This document shows, piece by piece, positions 1 to 9,431 of a stretch of 64,000 nt of DNA. Position 1 is the first letter of the stretch, and each line of letters opens with the position of its first letter. The translations under genes were made by a program, and so were the position numbers. The notes beneath the pieces were generated by a model. That model was given only the letters and a program-made list of their open reading frames with translations. It made no database searches and was not told the DNA's origin. The stretch lies in the NCBI RefSeq assembly GCF_008630495.1, contig NZ_VWOJ01000003.1:124001-188000 (forward strand), in the 5' to 3' direction. Source of the stretch: Alkalicaulis satelles (GTDB taxonomy: Bacteria > Pseudomonadota > Alphaproteobacteria > Caulobacterales > Maricaulaceae).

Positions 1-901
<901 letters not shown>

Positions 902-990
902 GGCGTCCTCCCTGTGATGTCTATTATGGTCAGCCCGGCTATACTCAACCTGACGCTAACGTTTCCCTGCGTCCTGGAGAATGACTTTCC

Positions 991-1926
991 ATGAATTTCC
1001 GGCCTGAAACCCTTGAAAGCCCCACGCGTGCGCGCATTCGTCTGCGCGTGGCCGAAGCGCAGGGCCCAGCCCGCGGCGTCATCCAGATCCATCATGGCCT
1101 GGCCGAGCATTCGGGCCGCTATCAGCGATTCGCCCTGTTCCTGTCGGAAAGAGGCTTTCATGTCGCCGTCCAGGACCAGCGCGGCCATGGCGAGACGACC
1201 GCACCGGACGCACAACGCGGCGTGTTCGCCGCCCGCGACGGCTGGAGCCGGGTGGTCGCCGACGCCCGCGCTGTGGAAGATCATTTACGCGAGCGCTTTT
1301 CCGGCCTGCCGCTGATCCTTTACGGCCACTCCATGGGCGGCGTGACGGCCATGACCCACGCCATGGCCCGCAAGGGCGCAGTGGACGGGATGGCCATCTG
1401 GAACTCCAACCTGGCCATGGGCTCGCGCGCCGGGCTGATCCGCACCGTGCTGGCGCTGGAATCGCTGTTCAAGAAGCCCACAGACCCCTCCACGTGGATG
1501 GAGGCGCTAACCTTCAAGGGCTGGGGCAAACGCATCAAGAATGCGCGCACGGAGTTTGACTGGCTCTCGCGCCTGCCCGAAGAGGTGGACGCCTATATCG
1601 CCGATCCCCTCGCGGGCTGGCCGGCCTCCATCTCCATGTGGCGCGATCTGGTGGAAGGCACGCTGCGCGGGGAGGATGAGGAGGCGCTGCGCCTGATGCC
1701 GGCCGACCTGCCCATCCATCTGGCCGCCGGCGGTCAGGACCCGGTGGTGGATAACGGCGCGGCGGTCAAAACCCTGGCTGCCCGCCTGCATGCTGCGCGC
1801 TTTACCGATGTAACCATGCGCTTTGATCCGCAAGGGCGTCACGAGACCCTGCACGATACCGGCTTTGACCAGGCCATGGCCGATTTCGCCGCTTGGGCGG
1901 AACGGGTCTGCGGCCGGGCTGGCTAG
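991..1926 (+). CDS. Alpha/beta hydrolase, lysophospholipase/monoacylglycerol lipase type
   Basis: A 311-residue serine hydrolase of the PldB/monoglyceride-lipase branch, expected to cleave an acyl ester of a lysophospholipid or monoacylglycerol. The nucleophile elbow GHSMGG places Ser113. Asp250 in DPVVDN and His284 in GRHETLHD complete a plausible triad. HHGLAEHSGRY near residue 35 and DQRGHGET near residue 63 are typical of the family. No signal peptide is visible, so it should be cytoplasmic. The ATG has GGAG a few bases upstream (CTGGAGAATGACTTTCC). Its position beside glpK suggests a link to glycerolipid breakdown, but that is inference; the substrate cannot be read from sequence. Confidence 0.87.
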   Translation: MNFRPETLESPTRARIRLRVAEAQGPARGVIQIHHGLAEHSGRYQRFALFLSERGFHVAVQDQRGHGETTAPDAQRGVFAARDGWSRVVADARAVEDHLRERFSGLPLILYGHSMGGVTAMTHAMARKGAVDGMAIWNSNLAMGSRAGLIRTVLALESLFKKPTDPSTWMEALTFKGWGKRIKNARTEFDWLSRLPEEVDAYIADPLAGWPASISMWRDLVEGTLRGEDEEALRLMPADLPIHLAAGGQDPVVDNGAAVKTLAARLHAARFTDVTMRFDPQGRHETLHDTGFDQAMADFAAWAERVCGRAG

Positions 1927-1992
1927 GACAGGATTTCAGGTTGCCAGACGCGCGCGTCTCGCGCACCTTGCCAGTCCAACCGGGAGGGGCGG

Positions 1993-3495
1993 ATGGTGAG
2001 CTTGAACGCGATTATTGCAGCACTGGCGGCGGCCAGCCTGGGGCTGGCCGGAGCGGATGACCGCCCGCCTCACGTCCTGATGCTGGACTTCATGAGCGCC
2101 GTTCAGGACGAGCGTTATGAAGACGTACTCGCTCAAGGCGCCGTGCTCACAGAACACCCGGTCTTCGCCCAGCTGCCTGGCGAAGGGCGCGCAATGATCG
2201 CCGCGGAAATGGGTGCTGCGCATTATTTCAGACGGGAAATGGATCAGGCCGAGCTGTATTTCATCCAGGCGCGCACTCTGTATCCCGCCATACACAGCGT
2301 TTCCTATTACCTGATCACCATGTACGCCTACAGCTACAGGTCTGATGAAGCCTCGGACCTGTTTCTGGGCATAGCCCCGAACGACACGAGCCTCAACGAC
2401 CTCAGGCCCAACATCCTTATGGCTATTGCAGGCGGACTGCGCCGCAATGGCGACATGGCGCGGCTGGACGCCTTTCTGGAGGGGGTCTTGCGGCGCTATC
2501 AGCCGCCCGAAGGCCCCTCCGGACATGACTGGGCGCGCCAGATGGTGATCGAGCGCCATGCCGAGATGGGCCGCATTGATGAGGCCATGCAGGAGGCGCG
2601 CAATCTGGTAGGCGCCTCGGCTCTCATGAATCTGCGCGCCGAACGCCGGTTCGAGGAATTATGGACCTGGTCCGGCTTTGATCGCATCACCGATGTGCGC
2701 CGGGGGATGGAGCGGGAAACGCAAACCCTGCGCGACCAGTTGGCTGGCCGAAATCCCGCCTTGCGCGCTGCAGCACAGCTTTCAGCCAATCTTTTGCATC
2801 TGGGCGATATTGACGGGGCCGAAGAGACGGCCAGAGCCTGGCTGGCGCGGGTTGAGGCGGGCGAACGCTTTGGCGACGCATGGGAATATCACGCGCTTCT
2901 GCATGTGCGCCTGGCGGATGTGAAGCGCGCACGCGGGGACGAAGCGGGCGCTGAAGCGCGCTTTTGGCGCGCTGTTGAGACGGCGCTGGCCTCCGACCAC
3001 CCGGAAATGGCGGGGCCTTATTTGCTGGATATCGCCCGGCAGCAGGCATTGACGGGACGGGCCCGGGAGGCCCTTGAAACGCTTGAACAGGTCCAGGAAG
3101 ACTTCCTGACCAGCCGGGGGCGCAGCATCACCACCTATATCCGCACCCTGGCCGCTCACCAGCTGGGCGACTCGTCCGGGGCTGAGGCCCTGATGGCGGA
3201 TATGCGTGAAAACAGCGGGCTAAACCATCTGCGCGTGCTTCTTTTCACAGGTCAGATGGAGGCGGCGGAAGCCGCCTTGCGGGAGCAAGTCAGCACGCCC
3301 TCCGGCGCCGAGGATATTCTGGCCATGCTGCACGCATACCGCACCCATGAGCGCGCCGTTCAGCCCGCCCTCCAGCTCGAGGCCCGCGCACGGCTGCTCG
3401 AGCTTGCAGGCCGCCCCGGCATCGCTGAAGCGATTGCAGAGGCGGGCCGGATTTTGAGTATTGACGATCTCTACGAGCTTGATCTGGAGCCGTGA
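1993..3495 (+). CDS. Secreted or periplasmic TPR-like repeat protein, function unknown
   Basis: A 500-residue protein with an N-terminal signal-like stretch (residues 1 to about 20, rich in Ala and Leu). The rest is almost entirely alpha-helical, with repeated Ala/Leu/Arg-rich helix pairs resembling degenerate tetratricopeptide repeats. Examples lie around residues 185-215, 255-300 and 340-375. No catalytic motif is visible. A scaffold or interaction role in the periplasm is inferred from the architecture alone. The preferred start is ATG 1993, preceded by GGGAGGGGCGG. It is followed two bases later by the convergent thiD. I do not recognise a named family. Confidence 0.75.
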   Translation: MVSLNAIIAALAAASLGLAGADDRPPHVLMLDFMSAVQDERYEDVLAQGAVLTEHPVFAQLPGEGRAMIAAEMGAAHYFRREMDQAELYFIQARTLYPAIHSVSYYLITMYAYSYRSDEASDLFLGIAPNDTSLNDLRPNILMAIAGGLRRNGDMARLDAFLEGVLRRYQPPEGPSGHDWARQMVIERHAEMGRIDEAMQEARNLVGASALMNLRAERRFEELWTWSGFDRITDVRRGMERETQTLRDQLAGRNPALRAAAQLSANLLHLGDIDGAEETARAWLARVEAGERFGDAWEYHALLHVRLADVKRARGDEAGAEARFWRAVETALASDHPEMAGPYLLDIARQQALTGRAREALETLEQVQEDFLTSRGRSITTYIRTLAAHQLGDSSGAEALMADMRENSGLNHLRVLLFTGQMEAAEAALREQVSTPSGAEDILAMLHAYRTHERAVQPALQLEARARLLELAGRPGIAEAIAEAGRILSIDDLYELDLEP

Positions 3496-3497
3496 TC

Positions 3498-4361
3498 TCA
3501 GCCTTCGCGCAAGGGTGCGCTGGCGAAACTGCGTTGAACCGTCCAGCCATGGTGAACAGGCCCGGAGCCCTTGCCAAGGCCTGGCGCCTGGCGGATCGCT
3601 TCGTGGAGATAATCACCCGCCGCCTCCACCGCCCGGTCCAGCGGCAGGCCCTGGGCCATCAGGGCGGCGATGCCTGAAGCCAGCGTGCAGCCCGTGCCAT
3701 GAGTGTGACGGGTCTTCAGACGTGGGCGGGTGAACAGGCGAACACCCTTGCGCGTGACCAGAATATCAATGACATCAGCGCCTTCGCCATGACCGCCTTT
3801 GACCAGTGCTGCCCCGGCGCCCTGCTTCAGCATGGCCTCTCCCGCAGCACGCTGGTCGTCAATGTCTGAAATCGTCAGGCCGGTCAGGGCTTCCGCCTCG
3901 GGAATATTGGGCGTCACCAGCGCTGCGCGCGGCAGGAGCCGGGTCTTCATGGCCTCCAGGGCGCTGTCGTCCACCAGCCGGGCGCCGGAGGCGGCGACCA
4001 TCACCGGATCGGCGATCAGCGGGATGGTCTGCCCGCCCTGCTCTGCGATGGCCTGAAGGACGGCGTCGAGCACGCCGGCGCTGGCGATCATGCCGGTTTT
4101 GATGCAATCGGCGCCGATATCGCCCAGGACGGCGCCGATCTGGCCCTGGATGACATCAGCGGGGACCGGATGAACGGCGCTGACCCCTTCGGTCGATTGC
4201 ACCGTTACAGCCGTTATGGCGGTGGCGGCATACCCGCCCAGCGCGGTGACCGTCTTGATGTCGGCCTGGATGCCGGCGCCGCCCGAACTGTCCGAGCCAG
4301 CGATCACCAGCACCCGGCCACGCGGGTGTTCCGGGCCGAAATCATCCGTCATGTCCGTCAT
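3498..4361 (-). CDS. thiD: Hydroxymethylpyrimidine/phosphomethylpyrimidine kinase
   Basis: ThiD phosphorylates HMP and then HMP-phosphate to HMP-pyrophosphate, the pyrimidine half of thiamine. The 287-residue protein has the ribokinase-fold N-terminal signature AGSDSSGGAGIQAD at residues 21-34. It also has KTGM near 110, DPVMVA near 140, TPNIPEAEAL near 175 and the anion-hole motif HGTGCTLASG near 220. Length fits the single-domain enzyme. The first ATG (4361) is used; a second in-frame ATG at 4352 is possible. The 68-base upstream gap is too short for a TPP riboswitch. It stands alone rather than in a thi operon, so it may serve salvage. Confidence 0.95.
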   Translation of the reverse strand: MTDMTDDFGPEHPRGRVLVIAGSDSSGGAGIQADIKTVTALGGYAATAITAVTVQSTEGVSAVHPVPADVIQGQIGAVLGDIGADCIKTGMIASAGVLDAVLQAIAEQGGQTIPLIADPVMVAASGARLVDDSALEAMKTRLLPRAALVTPNIPEAEALTGLTISDIDDQRAAGEAMLKQGAGAALVKGGHGEGADVIDILVTRKGVRLFTRPRLKTRHTHGTGCTLASGIAALMAQGLPLDRAVEAAGDYLHEAIRQAPGLGKGSGPVHHGWTVQRSFASAPLREG

Positions 4362-4429
4362 GGCTTGCCTTGTGCTCCCGTTGCGGGGTTTGCTTGCCCC
4401 CGATGTAGCGCCTGAAGGGGAGACTGGCC

Positions 4430-5908
4430 ATGGCGTCGGGATGTGAATGGATGACGAAAGCGGTCATGACGGCGGCACTGGGCGCAGCGCTGGCGGCCTG
4501 CGGCGCGCCGGCGGGCCAGGCGCCTGAGCCCATCGCGCTGGACTCAGCAAGCCTCAGCGAGACCGAGCTGGGCGGACGGCTGTCACAGGCCATCACGTTT
4601 GAGACTATTTCAGACCGGGAAGACCCGCGCGCCAGCTGGGACGCCTTCGAGGCGTTCCGCGCCTGGCTGGCCGAAACCCATCCCATGATCTTCTCGCGCA
4701 TGCAGGTGGAGGATCTCGGCCACGGCACGCTCTGGTTCACGCTGGAGGGGCGCAATCGCGGCCTCCGGCCTGCCGTGTTCATCGCCCACCAGGACGTGGT
4801 GCCGGTGGAGCCGGGAACCGAAGGCAACTGGATGCATCCGCCCTTTGGCGGGGTCATCGCGAACGGTCAGGTCTGGGGCCGCGGCGCACTGGACATGAAG
4901 GGCCATCTGGTCGCGCTGATGGGCGCCATGGAGAGCCTGCTCACAGACGGGTTCGAGCCGGAGCGTACGCTTCATATCGGACTTGGCCATGACGAGGAGG
5001 TCGGCGGGCGCGGCGCCCAGTCCATGGCCGCCTGGCTGGAGGCGCGCGGCCAGCGCGCCTGGTTCGTCCTGGACGAGGGCGGCATGATCATCGAGGATTC
5101 CCCCTTCACCGGCGGGCCGGTGGCGCTGATCGGCGTGGCCGAGAAGGGCTTCCTGACCGTGGAGGTGACGGCTCGCGCACGCGGCGGGCATTCCTCCACC
5201 CCGCCCCAACAGACCTCCATCGCGCTGATGGCCGAGGCCATAGCCCGCATCCAGAACGCCCCCTTCGACATGAGTCTTGAAGGCGGGCCGGGCCGCGAGA
5301 TGTTCCGCGCCCTGGCGCCCCATATGGGCGGCATGGCCGGCTTCGCCGCCGCCCGTCCGGGCCTGATGGGCTTCCTCATCGAAGGCGAGCTAAAAAAAGA
5401 GGACGCCGGGCGCGCCATGCTGGGCACCACCATCGCCCCCACCGTCATCTCGGGTGGTACGGTGATGAATGTCCTGCCCCAGGAGACCCGGCTGCTGGTC
5501 AATCTGCGCCTGCATCCGCGCGATACCGGGGAAAGCGCGCTGGCCCATCTGCGCGCCGCCGTGGCCGGGCTGGAGGGCGTCAGCGTGGAGCCCTATGAGG
5601 CCTGGTCCGACCCGCCGGGCGTCGCGGCCATGGACGGCCCGGCCTGGGACATTATCGCAGGCGCTGCGGCGAGCGCGGCCGGACCGGAGACTCCCGTGGC
5701 GCCCTATCTCATGGTGGCGACCACCGATCTTCGCCATTTTGCGGACGTGGCCGACAATCTCTACCGCTTCATGGCCGCGCGCGTGCACATGGCCGATCTG
5801 GACGGCATTCACGGCGACAATGAGCGCATCGCGCTGTCAAACCTGCCGCTGGCGGCGGACTATTTCCGCACCGTCATCCGTGCAGCAGGCGAGGACGCAG
5901 AGAGCTGA
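4430..5908 (+). CDS. M20 family zinc peptidase (PM20D1-like), predicted lipoprotein
   Basis: A 492-residue M20 metallopeptidase/amidohydrolase. The N-terminus has a hydrophobic segment ending in the lipobox LAAC (Cys24), so the mature protein should be a membrane-anchored lipoprotein. Metal-site strings are AHQDVVPV near residue 119 and RGALDMKG near 150, then HDEEVGG with the catalytic Glu near 188, and the distal metal His in the C-terminal GIHGDNERI. The order matches the carboxypeptidase PM20D1/CPS1 group, which cleaves or condenses N-acyl amino acids. The start at 4430 is chosen because AAGGGGAG lies seven bases upstream; Met8 (4451) would also retain the lipobox. The true substrate is unknown. 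Confidence 0.9.
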   Translation: MASGCEWMTKAVMTAALGAALAACGAPAGQAPEPIALDSASLSETELGGRLSQAITFETISDREDPRASWDAFEAFRAWLAETHPMIFSRMQVEDLGHGTLWFTLEGRNRGLRPAVFIAHQDVVPVEPGTEGNWMHPPFGGVIANGQVWGRGALDMKGHLVALMGAMESLLTDGFEPERTLHIGLGHDEEVGGRGAQSMAAWLEARGQRAWFVLDEGGMIIEDSPFTGGPVALIGVAEKGFLTVEVTARARGGHSSTPPQQTSIALMAEAIARIQNAPFDMSLEGGPGREMFRALAPHMGGMAGFAAARPGLMGFLIEGELKKEDAGRAMLGTTIAPTVISGGTVMNVLPQETRLLVNLRLHPRDTGESALAHLRAAVAGLEGVSVEPYEAWSDPPGVAAMDGPAWDIIAGAAASAAGPETPVAPYLMVATTDLRHFADVADNLYRFMAARVHMADLDGIHGDNERIALSNLPLAADYFRTVIRAAGEDAES

Positions 5909-5916
5909 AACCTGCC

Positions 5917-6846
5917 CTACGCAAAAAGGATGGATGACAGGCGCCGCCGTCCTGTCTTGGCGAGCTCGGAGGCCGGACCAGCAGCGTCAAAAATGCGCAG
6001 GAGAAGTTGACGCGCGGCGGCCTCATTCCAGTCGCGGTCCAGAGTGATGGACGCCAGCAGCGCATCCACGCTGCCGGTCATGTCACCAGCGGCCAGGCGG
6101 GCGCGGGCCAGCGAAAACTGGGCTTCGGGATCCTTGGCGGCTTTTCCCGCGCGCGCTTCGGCGGCGGCCAGATCGTCTGCGCCCTCAACCTCTCCGGCGA
6201 GTTCCATTGAGGCGCGCACGGACGCCAGGGCGGGATGGGTTTTCTTCGCCTCCGGCGCACTATCCAGAAGCGCTCGCGCCTGATCGGCGTCGCCACTGAT
6301 CAGGCTGACGCGCGCCAGTCCGGCGATGGCCTCGGCGCTTTCCTTGTCCATCTGCAGGGCCTGGGCGAAGTCCTGGGCGGCGCCGCCCAGATCGCCTTCG
6401 GCCAGCGCGGCCTCAGCGCGCGCGATCAGCTCCTCAATGGCGCCTTCGTCCACATCACCGGCCAGGCGAGCGATGAATTGCTTGATCTGGCTTTCCGGCA
6501 GCGCGCCCATGAAGCCGTCCACCGGCTGGCCGTTCTGAAAGGCGAATACGGCGGGGATGGACTGGATGCGCAGCTGCCCGGCGATGCCTGGGTTCTCGTC
6601 GATATTGATCTTGACCAGCTTCACCGCACCCTTGGCCGCACGCACCGCGGCCTCGATAACCGGGGTGAGCTGGCGGCAGGGGCCGCACCAGGGCGCCCAG
6701 AAATCCACCAGCACCGGAACCGTCTTGGACGGCTCGATCACATCGGCCATGAAGCTCTGATCGGTCCCCTCGCGGATGAGGCCGTCGCCGTCTGCGCCAG
6801 CCTGGGGCTGGGTCTGGGGCTGTCCGCCCGCGCCGATGATCTCCAT
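5917..6846 (-). CDS. cnoX: Chaperedoxin CnoX (thioredoxin fold plus TPR)
   Basis: A 309-residue co-chaperone with a thioredoxin domain (about residues 25-135) and a C-terminal TPR region (about 140-309). CnoX/YbbN holds oxidation-damaged proteins and passes them to GroEL/ES or DnaK. The active-site motif is an intact CGPC at residues 54-57, unlike the E. coli protein, which has lost one cysteine. Caulobacter CnoX is known to keep a redox-active pair, so this protein probably also has thioredoxin activity (inference). The ATG at 6846 follows GGAGC. It lies 72 bases downstream of the YbaK-type gene on the same strand and may be co-transcribed. Confidence 0.92.
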   Translation of the reverse strand: MEIIGAGGQPQTQPQAGADGDGLIREGTDQSFMADVIEPSKTVPVLVDFWAPWCGPCRQLTPVIEAAVRAAKGAVKLVKINIDENPGIAGQLRIQSIPAVFAFQNGQPVDGFMGALPESQIKQFIARLAGDVDEGAIEELIARAEAALAEGDLGGAAQDFAQALQMDKESAEAIAGLARVSLISGDADQARALLDSAPEAKKTHPALASVRASMELAGEVEGADDLAAAEARAGKAAKDPEAQFSLARARLAAGDMTGSVDALLASITLDRDWNEAAARQLLLRIFDAAGPASELAKTGRRRLSSILFA

Positions 6847-6918
6847 GGGGATGCTCCTTGAAAGAGGGCCGTGAATGCTTGCCCCTTAGGTGGCCGCTTG
6901 CGGGCAGGCTTGCAAGCC

Positions 6919-7452
6919 TCAAGCGGCGCCAATCGCGCCAAGATCGCGCACGTCCGTCTCACGGCCCAGCGCACGCACGAAGGTGAGAAGGTCCGCGCTG
7001 GAGAGCGCCGTGGTGGCGTCGTTTTTCAGCGGATGGAAGTTCACGATGTCATGGGCCATCAGCGCCTCATCCAGGATGAAGCGCACGCGCTGCTCAGGAT
7101 CATTGATGATGGCGAAGGCCGTGACCGAGCCCGGCGTGACGCCCAGCGTCTCCTCCAGCAGCTGAGCCGAACCAAAGGACAGGCGCGCGCAGCCAATCGC
7201 CTTGTGCAGCTGGTTGAGCGCAATCTCTGTCGATTGCAGCGCACTGATCAGGATGAGGGCGCCCTTCTTGTCCTTCAGGAACAGGTTCTTGGTGTGCCCG
7301 CCGGGCATCTCCGCCTTGATCGCCTCGCCCTCGGCCACGGTGAAGACCGGTTCGTGATCCACCGTGCGGTGGGCGATGCCCATCGCGTCCAAAAAGGCCA
7401 ATAGCTCAGCGCGGGCGACGGGCGGGGCGGGAGGGGTGGGCGGATTGGTCAT
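6919..7452 (-). CDS. YbaK/aminoacyl-tRNA deacylase family (ProXp/PrdX-like editing protein)
   Basis: A 177-residue trans-editing domain related to the INS domain of bacterial ProRS. Such proteins hydrolyse mischarged Ala-tRNA(Pro). Family strings are [12 protein letters not shown] near residue 30, the conserved lysine-rich turn [14 protein letters not shown] near 50, [23 protein letters not shown] near 90-110, and a terminal segment ending in RALGRE. The length matches stand-alone PrdX/ProXp-ala proteins of alphaproteobacteria. The ATG at 7452 is preferred over an in-frame TTG at 7479, which would add nine residues. It is divergent from tRNA-Gly. The exact tRNA specificity cannot be read here. 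Confidence 0.85.
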   Translation of the reverse strand: MTNPPTPPAPPVARAELLAFLDAMGIAHRTVDHEPVFTVAEGEAIKAEMPGGHTKNLFLKDKKGALILISALQSTEIALNQLHKAIGCARLSFGSAQLLEETLGVTPGSVTAFAIINDPEQRVRFILDEALMAHDIVNFHPLKNDATTALSSADLLTFVRALGRETDVRDLGAIGAA

Positions 7453-7598
7453 GGCCCCCGCATTAGCCTTGTCCGGCAAGCGTGCGCAAGCTCTGCGAAA
7501 CGATTGGGCGCCGGTGATCAGGCGGGCTTGCCAAACCCTCTGCGATGCGCGATATACCCGCCTCCCGGCTCTGGCCGGGCCCTGTCACGCAGGTTTGA

Positions 7599-7673
7599 GC
7601 GGGCGTAGCTCAGGGGTAGAGCATCACCTTGCCAAGGTGAGGGTCGTGAGTTCGAATCTCATCGCCCGCTCCA
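7599..7673 (+). tRNA. tRNA-Gly (anticodon GCC)
   Basis: A 75-base cloverleaf with acceptor GCGGGCG pairing CGCCCGC, D-arm AGCTCAGGGGTAGAGC, anticodon stem TCACC/GGTGA with loop TTGCCAA (anticodon GCC), T-loop GTTCGAATC and an encoded terminal CCA. It decodes GGC and GGU, the commonest glycine codons in this GC-rich genome. The gene is intact and stands alone. Confidence 0.97.
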
Positions 7674-7818
7674 TTTTCCTTCACAAGACCTGATCCCCGT
7701 CCGGGGCGCTTACAGTGCGTTGCGTTACGCGCCTTCAAGGCGCTTGCGCTCTCCTTGACGTGCGGGAGCGTCCATCGGGCTGGGCCGCAAACCGGTTGGC
7801 GCGTTTGCAATAACAATG

Positions 7819-8448
7819 TCAGGACTTCATCGCGCTGGCGGCTCGGGCATTGGCCGTGACTAGCTTCCAGTCGCCCGCTGCGATATGGGCGGGCGTGGCG
7901 ATCCAGGAGCCGCCCACGCACGCCACATTGGGCAGGGCGAGATAATCCGGAGCGCGCGCCTGGCTGATCGAGCCGGTGGGGCAAAAGACCAGATCGGGCA
8001 AGGGGCCGTGCAGGGCCTTGAGATAATCAATGCCGCCCGCCGGTTCGGCGGGAAAGAATTTCAGCGCCGCGAACCCCGCCTCGCGCGCGGCCATGGCCTC
8101 GCTGGCGCTGGCTACGCCCGGCAGGGATGGCAGGCCGGTCTCTTGCAGCGCGGCGGCGAGCGGGGCAGTCAGGCCCGGGCTGACCAGAAACGCCGCACCG
8201 GCGTTCGCGCTGTCTTTAGCGTCCTTGGCTGAGCGGATGGTGCCCATGCCCACAATCAGCTCCGGCGCGGCGTCCTGCATGGCCTTGAGCGCATCAAGGG
8301 CGGCGGCTGTGCGTAAGGTCAGCTCCACCACCCTGAGGCCGCCCGCCGCCAGGGCGCGCGCGAGCGGCGCGGCGGTGTTGGCGTCCTCAACGGTCAGGAC
8401 GGGGATCACACTGGCTGCGCTCAGCAGGGCATGTGTGCTCAAGGTCAT
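7819..8448 (-). CDS. eda: KDPG aldolase (2-dehydro-3-deoxyphosphogluconate aldolase)
   Basis: Eda cleaves KDPG to pyruvate and glyceraldehyde 3-phosphate, the last specific step of the Entner-Doudoroff pathway. The 209-residue TIM barrel has VIPVLTVED at residues 14-22 and VVELTLRT near 40 with the catalytic Glu. VGMGTI follows near 67, and the Schiff-base lysine sits in ALKFFPAE near 131. The C-terminal phosphate site is FCPTGSIS. The ATG overlaps the stop of glk by one base (TAATG), indicating translational coupling. It is the distal gene of the operon zwf-pgl-edd-glk-eda. Confidence 0.96.
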   Translation of the reverse strand: MTLSTHALLSAASVIPVLTVEDANTAAPLARALAAGGLRVVELTLRTAAALDALKAMQDAAPELIVGMGTIRSAKDAKDSANAGAAFLVSPGLTAPLAAALQETGLPSLPGVASASEAMAAREAGFAALKFFPAEPAGGIDYLKALHGPLPDLVFCPTGSISQARAPDYLALPNVACVGGSWIATPAHIAAGDWKLVTANARAASAMKS

Positions 8449-9431
8449 TACAAGCCTCCGGTTTCCGCCAGCGCCGCTGCACCCAGCAGAGCGGCCTCAT
8501 CAGACAGGATCAGGCGCACCGGGATCGCCTCCACATAGCGCGTCATGGGCCCGCGGCGCACCCGGCGCGCCTCGAACGCGCTGGCCTCCAGCAAGGGCCG
8601 GATTCGCGGCAGAATCCCCCCCGCCAGCCAGGTGCCGCCGCGTGCGCCGGTAATGACCGATACATCGCCAGCATAAGCGCCAAGGCACGCGCAGAACAGC
8701 ATCACCACGCGCCCTTCCAGGCTGGCCGGGTCGGCCAGAGCTCCGGCGGTGATCTCCTCGGGCCGCGCGCCAGGCCAGACCCGCCCCTCAATGGCGCACA
8801 GGGCGCGGTGGATATTCACCAGCCCCCGGCCGGACAGGATGCGCTCCCAGCTCACAAAGCCGTGCTCGCGCGCAATATAATCACCCACGGCGACCTCTTC
8901 GGCCGTGCGCGGGGCGAAGCCGGCATGGCCGCCCTCGGTAGCGATCACGCCATACCCGCCCGGGCGCGGCGCCAGCAGGCCCAGCCCCAGCCCTGTGCCT
9001 GGACCCAGCACGGCGACCGGCGCGTCGGGCACGGCTTCTCCTTCATTGAGCACGGCCACATGATCGGGCGGACACAGCGGCGCGCCGCGCGCCTGGGCGG
9101 CGAAATCATTGACCGCGATCAGGCCGTTCAACCCCAGCTCGCCAGCCAATGAGCCCGGATCCAGCTTCCATGTCGCGTTGGTCAAACGCATCTTGCCCGG
9201 TGCGATGGGCGCGGCGATGGCGAAGCACGCGCGCTGCGGGCGTACGCCGCCGCAGCTTTCCAGGAAGGCCATCGCCGCATCGCGCAGATCTTCAAAATCC
9301 TCATTGCGGAAACGCTGTACATGACTAAGCGCAAAGCCGCTTTCGCCCGAGCCCTCCGCCAGGGCGAAACGCGCATTGGTTCCGCCGATATCGGCGGCCA
9401 GATACAGGGCGGACGCACGTCTCGTCTTCAT
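8448..9431 (-). CDS. glk: Glucokinase (ROK-independent bacterial Glk family)
   Basis: Glk phosphorylates glucose with ATP to glucose 6-phosphate, feeding zwf in the same operon. The 327-residue protein begins with the phosphate-1 loop [11 protein letters not shown] at residues 13-23. It then has AVNDF near 100 (catalytic Asp), GPGTGLG near 130 and [12 protein letters not shown] near 155, then GRGLVNIH, all typical of group A glucokinases. The start is the ATG at 9431, which overlaps the edd stop as ATGA. An upstream in-frame extension of 56 residues would lie wholly inside edd and has no family similarity. There is no signal peptide. Confidence 0.95.
   Translation of the reverse strand: MKTRRASALYLAADIGGTNARFALAEGSGESGFALSHVQRFRNEDFEDLRDAAMAFLESCGGVRPQRACFAIAAPIAPGKMRLTNATWKLDPGSLAGELGLNGLIAVNDFAAQARGAPLCPPDHVAVLNEGEAVPDAPVAVLGPGTGLGLGLLAPRPGGYGVIATEGGHAGFAPRTAEEVAVGDYIAREHGFVSWERILSGRGLVNIHRALCAIEGRVWPGARPEEITAGALADPASLEGRVVMLFCACLGAYAGDVSVITGARGGTWLAGGILPRIRPLLEASAFEARRVRRGPMTRYVEAIPVRLILSDEAALLGAAALAETGGL

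Noticed and set aside
4362-4429. TPP riboswitch upstream of thiD
   Set aside because: The leader is only 68 bases to the divergent gene and lacks the CTGAGA and related conserved elements.
7729-7743. GCGCCTT-C-AAGGCGC as terminator of tRNA-Gly
   Set aside because: The loop is one base and no T-run follows, so it is not a convincing terminator.
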